From contig NC_087390.1 of NCBI RefSeq assembly GCF_963675165.1, forward strand, positions 2,216,001 through 2,280,000: a stretch of 64,000 nucleotides of DNA. Direction: 5' to 3'. Numbering within the stretch: the stretch's first letter is position 1; each line of letters begins with the position of its first letter. Below the pieces are notes generated by a model. That model saw only the letters and a program-made list of their open reading frames with translations. It had not been told where the DNA came from and made no database searches. The position numbers and the translations under genes are program-made. Shown piece by piece: positions 58,656-64,000 of this stretch. The DNA comes from Halichondria panicea (lineage: Eukaryota; Porifera; Demospongiae; Suberitida; Halichondriidae).

Positions 58656-58907
58656 GTTCTTCACACAGCAGAGAGGCTGCTTATAAGAGTAGTAAAGGCT
58701 GCAATATACACGCTTGGTAGCATGCGTCTTTGGGTCGTTGTCTCCAATTGAAGGAAATCCAATCTGGAAAAATAATTATAAAAAACTGAACCTTGTGCTG
58801 GGGTTCATATCCAAGATGTGCACTATTTGGAATACTCTGCCTTTTCAACGTTAAACGACAGATTTCACACAAGCTAGCTACAAGTATCCCAAGTCTTCAG
58901 AGGCACT
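58656..58907. promoter_or_regulatory. Divergent SF3B1-CIR1 intergenic region
   Basis: The start codons of SF3B1 (minus, 58655) and CIR1 (plus, 58908) are separated by 252 bp, so both promoters and 5' leaders must lie here unless a non-coding 5' exon overlaps. I see no clear TATA box. The arrangement suggests a shared bidirectional promoter. Confidence 0.7.
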
Positions 58908-61293
58908 ATGGCGTTTGAAAAGTTTATGCACAACAAGTACTTTCATCCTGCAAGTTTTCAGAACATTAAGAAGGTAAGATAGTGGTCTCCCACATGAACA
59001 TCTCCTCATTGACTCCCCCTCTCCCCTGGCCCTGTACAGGTGTGGGAGGCTGAACAGAGAGATATACAGGAGCAGAAGAAACAAGATGACCTGCGGCAGC
59101 AATATATCAAAGAACAGGAGATCTATCAGAACAAGTACAAAATCACTTTGTACAATGTGGAGATGCCTCTTCAATTATTACAACATTACCGTACTTCTTC
59201 TAAAAGAAGCCTTCTAATAAGGCGCCACCTAGAGATTACTCCCATACAGCACCATATAAATTCATTGCCTATTTCTTGTTTTACATACACTAGTTAGTCG
59301 GGCGTGGCTTGACCGTCCCTGACGGGAGGTTGGGTTGCAAGCGGGAAGCCTATCTGAGATTTGTTCTGCACCACTATAGTGGCGCTCTATCAGATTGCAG
59401 CATTTTTCACGTGCTTGGTTACACTTTAGTCCAGATAAGCTTGCAACCTGACCTCCCGTCAGGGACAGTCGAGCCACGCCCAACTATACACTAGTCTCGA
59501 AAATGTAATTATGAAAAAGCGGCACCTTATTTAGAAAAAGTACGGTACATATAGACTGTATCCTTTGGCCACGTGCCCTTTATCTTTATACAATTTGTTC
59601 CCCACCCACTCTAGGGAGCAGCTTGGTAAGGCTCATCCTCTCAGCTTCATGTACGACCCTCCCCCTGGTTACGACAAGGAACAAGGTAAGTGTATTTTAG
59701 TGTCGATTCTATTGATTGTACCTAAAATTATAACCGTTTATAAAGTTGGTTTAATTTTGCGGGCAGTACAGAGCTTCCAAAACCAATTGTATGTACCGTG
59801 TATCCTGTATTCACCATCTCATACGTTACACAGGAGATCAAGAACGACTGACCTTAGTGGCAGACGCTGATCAACCTGCCAAGGCGGTGGAGGAGGAGGA
59901 GGGGAAATTTGATTGGCAGGTGCCGGGTCGGAAGGCCCCCCGCGAAGACACTGCAAAAGATGTGTCGGAGCTCGTAGACCAACCGTTTGGAGTGGAGGTC
60001 CGTAACACGAAGTGTGTTAAGTGTGGCAAGTGGGGACACGTCAACACAGACAAAATTGTAAGTGGCTTAATTGAACTACATGTACTACATTTATGTGCAT
60101 AAAGTAGCCCTTGTGATGGATTATGACTTAGGCTACAAGTACTAACTTACAACTAGCCTTATGTAGCTGCTGTTACACTGCTTATAACGCACAACACTAT
60201 TTTACTGTACCCTTTCTTCTCGTACAGTGTCCCCTATTTGGAATGGTAAAGCCTGACAGTGAAGACCCGACCAAAGGAGACCAACCCTCTGCCCCCATGG
60301 ACGATGGGCTCGTATTTAACCAGCGTGTACTGGAGAAACAAAACAATAGCCAGGACCCTAATCAGCAACTCTTGGTCTCAGACGAAGATGGGAGTGATCT
60401 AGATGACCTCTTTGCTGGATTCTCTAAAAAAGAACGAAAGAAGATTCTTCGAAAATTGGCGAAAATGAACAGTGGCTCAGACTCTGAGGAGGAAGTAAAG
60501 AAAAAGAAGAAGAGCCGGAGTAAGGGGAAAGATCGAAAGCACAGAAGAGGTAGAAAACACTATATAGAGTACTGAAGTGCAGCAATATCCTGTGTATATA
60601 GTCACCCATACATGTAGTTGTAGCATAATTATAATGAGTTACAGCAGGAATGCATGAATACAGTGTAACCTCTGTTAACAACCACCTCCGAATAAAGGCC
60701 GGTTGCTATATAACGGCCAGGCACCCAGGTCCCAAATGAACAATTTGGGTACAAAACAACCCCTCAACAAAGGCCACCTCCGTATAAAGGCCAAAACATT
60801 GTTCCCCAAAGGTGTCCGTTATAGAGGGGTTCCACTGTAGTGCACTCCTGGTTACAGCAATCATTAATTTTCTGTGTTCGCAGACAGTACCTCGAGAAGT
60901 AGATCACCAGAAAAACGCAAGAGATCTAAGGCCGAGAGAAGTAGATCACCAGAAAAACGTAAGAGGTCTAAAACCATGAGAAACAGGAGTCAATCAATCG
61001 ACAGTACTTCAAGAAGTAGATCACCAGAAAAACGTAAGAGATCTAAGGCCAAGAGAAGTAAATCACCAGAAAAACGTAAGAGGTCTAAGGCCGAGAGAAG
61101 TAGATCACCAGAAAAACGTAAGAGGTCTAAAGCCAGGAGAAACAGGAGTCGATCAATTGATAGTACCACCTCGAGAAGTAGATCACCAGAAAGACGTAAG
61201 GCCAAAAGAGAAAGGAGTCGATCCGTAGAGCGTACCTCACCTGATAGAACTCATCACAAGAATCAATCTAGACATAAGCATAGAAGACATTGA
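58908..61293 (+). CDS. CIR1: Corepressor interacting with RBPJ (CIR1)
   Basis: Six exons: 58908-58973, 59040-59134, 59615-59685, 59834-60057, 60228-60549 and 60884-61293, giving 395 residues with agreeing phases. The N-terminus matches the CIR_N domain (FHPASFQNIKKVWEAEQ, QQYIKEQEIYQNK). Then come FMYDPPPGYDKE, the block KAPREDTAKDV, DQPFGVEVRN, and a CxxC...H...C zinc-knuckle-like motif ([20 protein letters not shown]). The C-terminus is an SR-like array of RSRSPEKRKRSK repeats. In vertebrates CIR1 links RBPJ to histone deacetylase complexes and associates with splicing factors in nuclear speckles. The RS domain and the SF3B1 neighbour fit the splicing association. Introns 2 and 5 each hold a miniature element. 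A poly(A) signal AATAAA lies at 61353. Confidence 0.92.
59295..59486. mobile_element. TAG/CTA MITE, 192 bp, 9-bp TSD, in CIR1 intron 2
   Basis: Inverted ends start TAGTCGGGCGTGGCTTGACC and TAGTTGGGCGTGGCTCGACT. TACACTAGT flanks both sides (59286-59294 and 59487-59495). Confidence 0.93.
60661..60837. mobile_element. Tc1/mariner-type MITE in CIR1 intron 5
   Basis: It starts CAGTGTAACCTCTGTTAACA, ends TATAGAGGGGTTCCACTG, and is flanked by TA on both sides. This is the end type seen in many animal Tc1/mariner-derived miniature elements. 177 bp, no coding capacity. Partial relatives lie near 6470-6530 and 21270-21320. Confidence 0.75.
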
Positions 61294-61352
61294 TGATAAG
61301 AGTAACTCTATACATGTACATTTATATACATGATTGATATTATGGTTATTCT

Positions 61353-61358
61353 AATAAA
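61353..61358 (+). terminator. Polyadenylation signal of CIR1
   Basis: AATAAA 60 bases after the CIR1 stop codon and 134 bases before the start of the next gene. Confidence 0.65.
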
Positions 61359-61491
61359 ACGAAAATCTGTAGACCATACAACTACAAGTAATATTGAAAA
61401 CATTAATTATTTGAAGCCACCAACATCACGATAATATGTCTAGTCGGGATCTCACATTCTCGGGGCCCAATCTATCACCAGCTACTCCACC

Positions 61492-62295
61492 ATGGCTCCC
61501 TTCTACACTTTTTTCCCTGTATGGAGCATCTTCTCTCAACTAGTAGCATTTCTACTACTACTGGGAGCACAAAGACTTCTAAAGAGACGACTTTCAAAAC
61601 ATTTTGACATGCTAAATGAGTTCCTGTGTTGTTGTATATGGCTGTGGTGGTCCCTGGAAACTACTCTCATCGGCAACAGCTCATGGTTGGCTGGGAACAT
61701 CGCTCTATTTATCAGACTAGTGGCGTACTCTTACATACCGCAAGGTGCCTCGGTCAGTCTTTGTACTGCTCTGTATCTCTACTGGACAGGGGATCGATCA
61801 AGAAGGAACAACATCAGAAGGCTGTGTGTATCGCTATTGACTGCTCTAGTTGCCGTACCCGTAACACTATTATTTTGTCACTACTACTGGACTTTGTTGG
61901 GAGTGACTGTATCTACCGATCATTCTATATTCATGGAGGCCAAGCCAAGCTATTTCCTGACAACCACACTACTCTACGGTGTTATATACGAACTGGTCCC
62001 GTCGTTTCTGATGTTTCTACCCTCTATTTTGAATCAAAGCAAATCTCTACTCTTTGTTGTGTGCGACACTTTCGTTGTACTAGGCCTTGTCTATTGGGCT
62101 GCTGACTACACGGGAGCCTTCATGAATCCGATGGTGGCTCTGGCTTTTACCGTTTATTGGCACACTCTTTCACCCTTGGATTATGCTACGCACGTCATAG
62201 TGTTCTGGGCTGGACCCTTAATAGGCACATGGGCTGCTGCAAAACTCAAACTGAGATATGAAGACTATCAGGATAAACACTACAAATTGACGTGA
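61492..62295 (+). CDS. Aquaporin-11/12-like membrane channel
   Basis: A single-exon gene of 267 residues, start context CCACCATGG. There are about six hydrophobic segments. The second pore box reads GAFMNPMVALAF (Asn212-Pro213-Met214), followed by WAGPLIGTWAAA, the signature of the last aquaporin helix. The first box position is occupied by YIPQGASVSL (about 81-90), with no canonical NPA. Divergent first boxes are characteristic of the unorthodox aquaporin-11/12 group, which tends to be intracellular (endoplasmic reticulum) and carries water, glycerol or peroxide. Substrate here is unknown. It lies 198 bp downstream of CIR1 in the same orientation. The assignment rests on the second box, the final-helix motif and topology. 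Confidence 0.75.
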   Translation: MAPFYTFFPVWSIFSQLVAFLLLLGAQRLLKRRLSKHFDMLNEFLCCCIWLWWSLETTLIGNSSWLAGNIALFIRLVAYSYIPQGASVSLCTALYLYWTGDRSRRNNIRRLCVSLLTALVAVPVTLLFCHYYWTLLGVTVSTDHSIFMEAKPSYFLTTTLLYGVIYELVPSFLMFLPSILNQSKSLLFVVCDTFVVLGLVYWAADYTGAFMNPMVALAFTVYWHTLSPLDYATHVIVFWAGPLIGTWAAAKLKLRYEDYQDKHYKLT

Positions 62296-63194
62296 TTTTT
62301 GCAATTTTCATTCAACTTTGTCAACATTACAAATTAATAATAACATAAAGATGACGTTTCACGAGGAGTATATAGAGAGCAGGGAATTTCAAAGTGAAAA
62401 TTATAACAAGGAATCCTTGTTATTACGAATTGTCAGATATACAGTAGATTTTTGTGAGGTTTCAATACGATTTTTGTATAGTTTGTCAAGGTTATAATAA
62501 CAGATAACGTTTCATGAGAAGTATCACTTTATAAGTACATCACTGTTAATGGCAAACAACAAAGTAGCTACCTACACTACTATAAGTCCTATAAGTCTAG
62601 TTTTGTGCCGGCAGTAACTCAGTTGTACTGTCACTGGAAAAATGGTCCTGAAATAACTGGTCCGGGTATCAATTTTTTCAATGAAAATTTTGGTCCGGGG
62701 ACTGAAATTTTCAGAAAAAATTGGTCCCCCCTGAAATAATCAGTCCGCCTAGACAAAAAGACGTCTCTGGACCAGGAGCGTATGTAGGGCAACCTAGGGT
62801 CCTCTCCACATTATATTACGACATACAGATACGCACATACCCATGTACAGGGATGCAGTCACATAATATTCAGGAACTATAGCAGTCTAGCTTGTCAGCC
62901 AGGTGTACTAGATAGAGCTGCAGCATGTGAACCTTGAGGCCTCCACATTCTTAAGACTCAAGTGTTTCAAAAGAAAGATCTATTAACGATTGACAGTTTT
63001 ACAGCTTGATAAAATTATGTTACTACTACTACGTATAATTATAATGTCGAAGTTCTGTCCGGGAATAGATACAGACGGTACGGGTGCATGGTTCATAGTT
63101 TATGGACGGTTAACAGTTACGTCTTAGACTGGTTTAGCACTGCACTGCATACAGTGCCAAACAGCTGATTTTTTGAGAAAAGCGGCAGGAACGT
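62296..63194. other. Intergenic stretch without recognised gene
   Basis: Short repeated phrases (TGGTCC(T/G)G...GAAAAT) occur at 62630-62760. No gene, RNA or bounded mobile element could be supported. Confidence 0.5.
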
Positions 63195-63389
63195 TCACAC
63201 AGGTGTCGTAATGATACCACTCCTTGCATGTGCTGCATTCCACCCAGTTTTCCATAGTCGCCATCTCTGGCATTCCAGGTGAGCGGAGGTTGTGTGAGCG
63301 GAGTCTTCAAGAGGGGATTCCAGGTGAGCAGAGGTTATGTGAGCAGAGTCCTCAGGAGGAGAGTGAGCAGAGTCCATTGATCCAGAATC

Positions 63390-63918
63390 GCAAGTAGGTG
63401 GATCGTTGTATGGCTTGAGATGGGGTCCTGACACTAGTACTGTCTCTTTGATCCATCGCTTATCTCATATGCACCTCGTGGTTTAACAGAGATGATTTTG
63501 TAAGGGCCAGTGTACCTCTTCTTCAGCTTCCCACCTTTTGTCTTTTTGCGAGTATGATTTAGTTTCAGGACTAATTGACCAACCATATATCTCTTAGGCT
63601 GTGCATGTTTCTTATCATACAGTTCCTTCTGTTTCTTTTGGGCGGCAAGAATATAGGTTTTTGCTTGGCTCAGTCGTACATGATTGTGTTCACGAGTACG
63701 TGTAACATCTAGATTGGGCATTTGCTGCTGATACTCGCGAGCAGCTTGGTCAGGAGAAATGCTTGAGACTTCTACATCAATGGGAAGAGTAGCTTGACGA
63801 TTGAACATAAATTATGACGAGAGGTATTGTATGCGAAAACACATGTGTCCAGGTAGCTACTTCAGTCTTCTAGCATGTTTTGCAACGTCTGATTGAAACG
63901 CTCGTCCAAGCCGTTAGT
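63390..63918 (-). pseudogene. Broken retroelement integrase C-terminus
   Basis: The minus strand reads TNGLDERFNQTLQNMLED, then a stop, then YLDTCVFAYNTSRH. After a frameshift comes an open stretch (63434-63808) with FNRQATLPIDVE, VGQLVLKLNHTRKK and RYTGPYKIISVK, and then another shift before SGPHLKPYNDPP. This order is the end of the catalytic core plus the C-terminal region of a Ty3/gypsy-type or Ginger/KRBA2-type integrase. At least one stop and two shifts make it non-functional. The upstream catalytic core is absent within the window; the homology ends at 63918, where unrelated sequence begins. It is unrelated to the intact element at 1145-5624. Confidence 0.8.
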
Positions 63919-64000
63919 CTATAAAATAATATTATAGTTGAAAATACATTTTAAATATAGGATATATCAGGAGGATATGCACCTATGTATCCTCCGCTAT

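Noticed and set aside
60990-61205. Minus-strand 71-codon frame with leucine-rich repeats
   Set aside because: It is the antisense shadow of the RS-repeat array in CIR1.

Overview
The window is nuclear DNA of an intron-rich animal. It carries orthologues of SF3B1, DDX1 and CIR1, a paired-like homeobox gene, a divergent aquaporin, CD225/dispanin genes and a U6 snRNA gene. All introns assigned follow GT-AG. The compact gene spacing, short introns and dense miniature transposons suggest an early-branching marine invertebrate, probably a sponge. The species is an inference and is not proven by the sequence.

Layout. 1-24 kb is a repeat-rich region holding two intact three-exon CD225/dispanin genes on the minus strand (6266-9103 and 20388-23771) and remnants of a third (about 363-930). 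Each unit carries DDX1 3'-end sequence upstream in transcriptional orientation: the real gene at 24.0-24.5 kb, a last-exon remnant at 19.1 kb and a penultimate-exon remnant at 5.9 kb. A DDX1-tail plus dispanin block therefore appears to have been copied twice. The third unit is interrupted by an apparently intact Ty3/gypsy LTR retrotransposon (1145-5624) with a 5-bp target duplication and nearly identical LTRs. The space between units is filled by nested miniature elements, most with TAG...CTA ends and 9-bp target duplications. One of them encloses a 1.27-kb palindrome built of 20-bp minisatellite units.

24-34 kb holds DDX1 (19 exons, 24049-31939, minus) with a U6 snRNA gene in intron 3, then the homeobox gene (3 exons, 32310-33747, minus). 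SF3B1 (27 exons, 1293 aa, minus) occupies 34107-58655; its introns hold microsatellites, minisatellites and DNA-transposon derivatives. CIR1 (6 exons, plus) begins only 252 bp from the SF3B1 start codon, in a divergent arrangement. It is followed by a single-exon aquaporin-11/12-like gene (61492-62295, plus). The right edge holds a broken integrase fragment of another retroelement.

Function. SF3B1 (U2 snRNP), U6 (catalytic spliceosomal RNA), CIR1 (corepressor/splicing-associated RS protein) and DDX1 (RNA helicase) are all RNA-processing components. SF3B1, the homeobox gene and DDX1 run head to tail with gaps of about 360-370 bp. Exon joins were derived by matching translated segments to remembered family sequences and by checking splice dinucleotides and reading phase. 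No alignment tool or transcript data were available.
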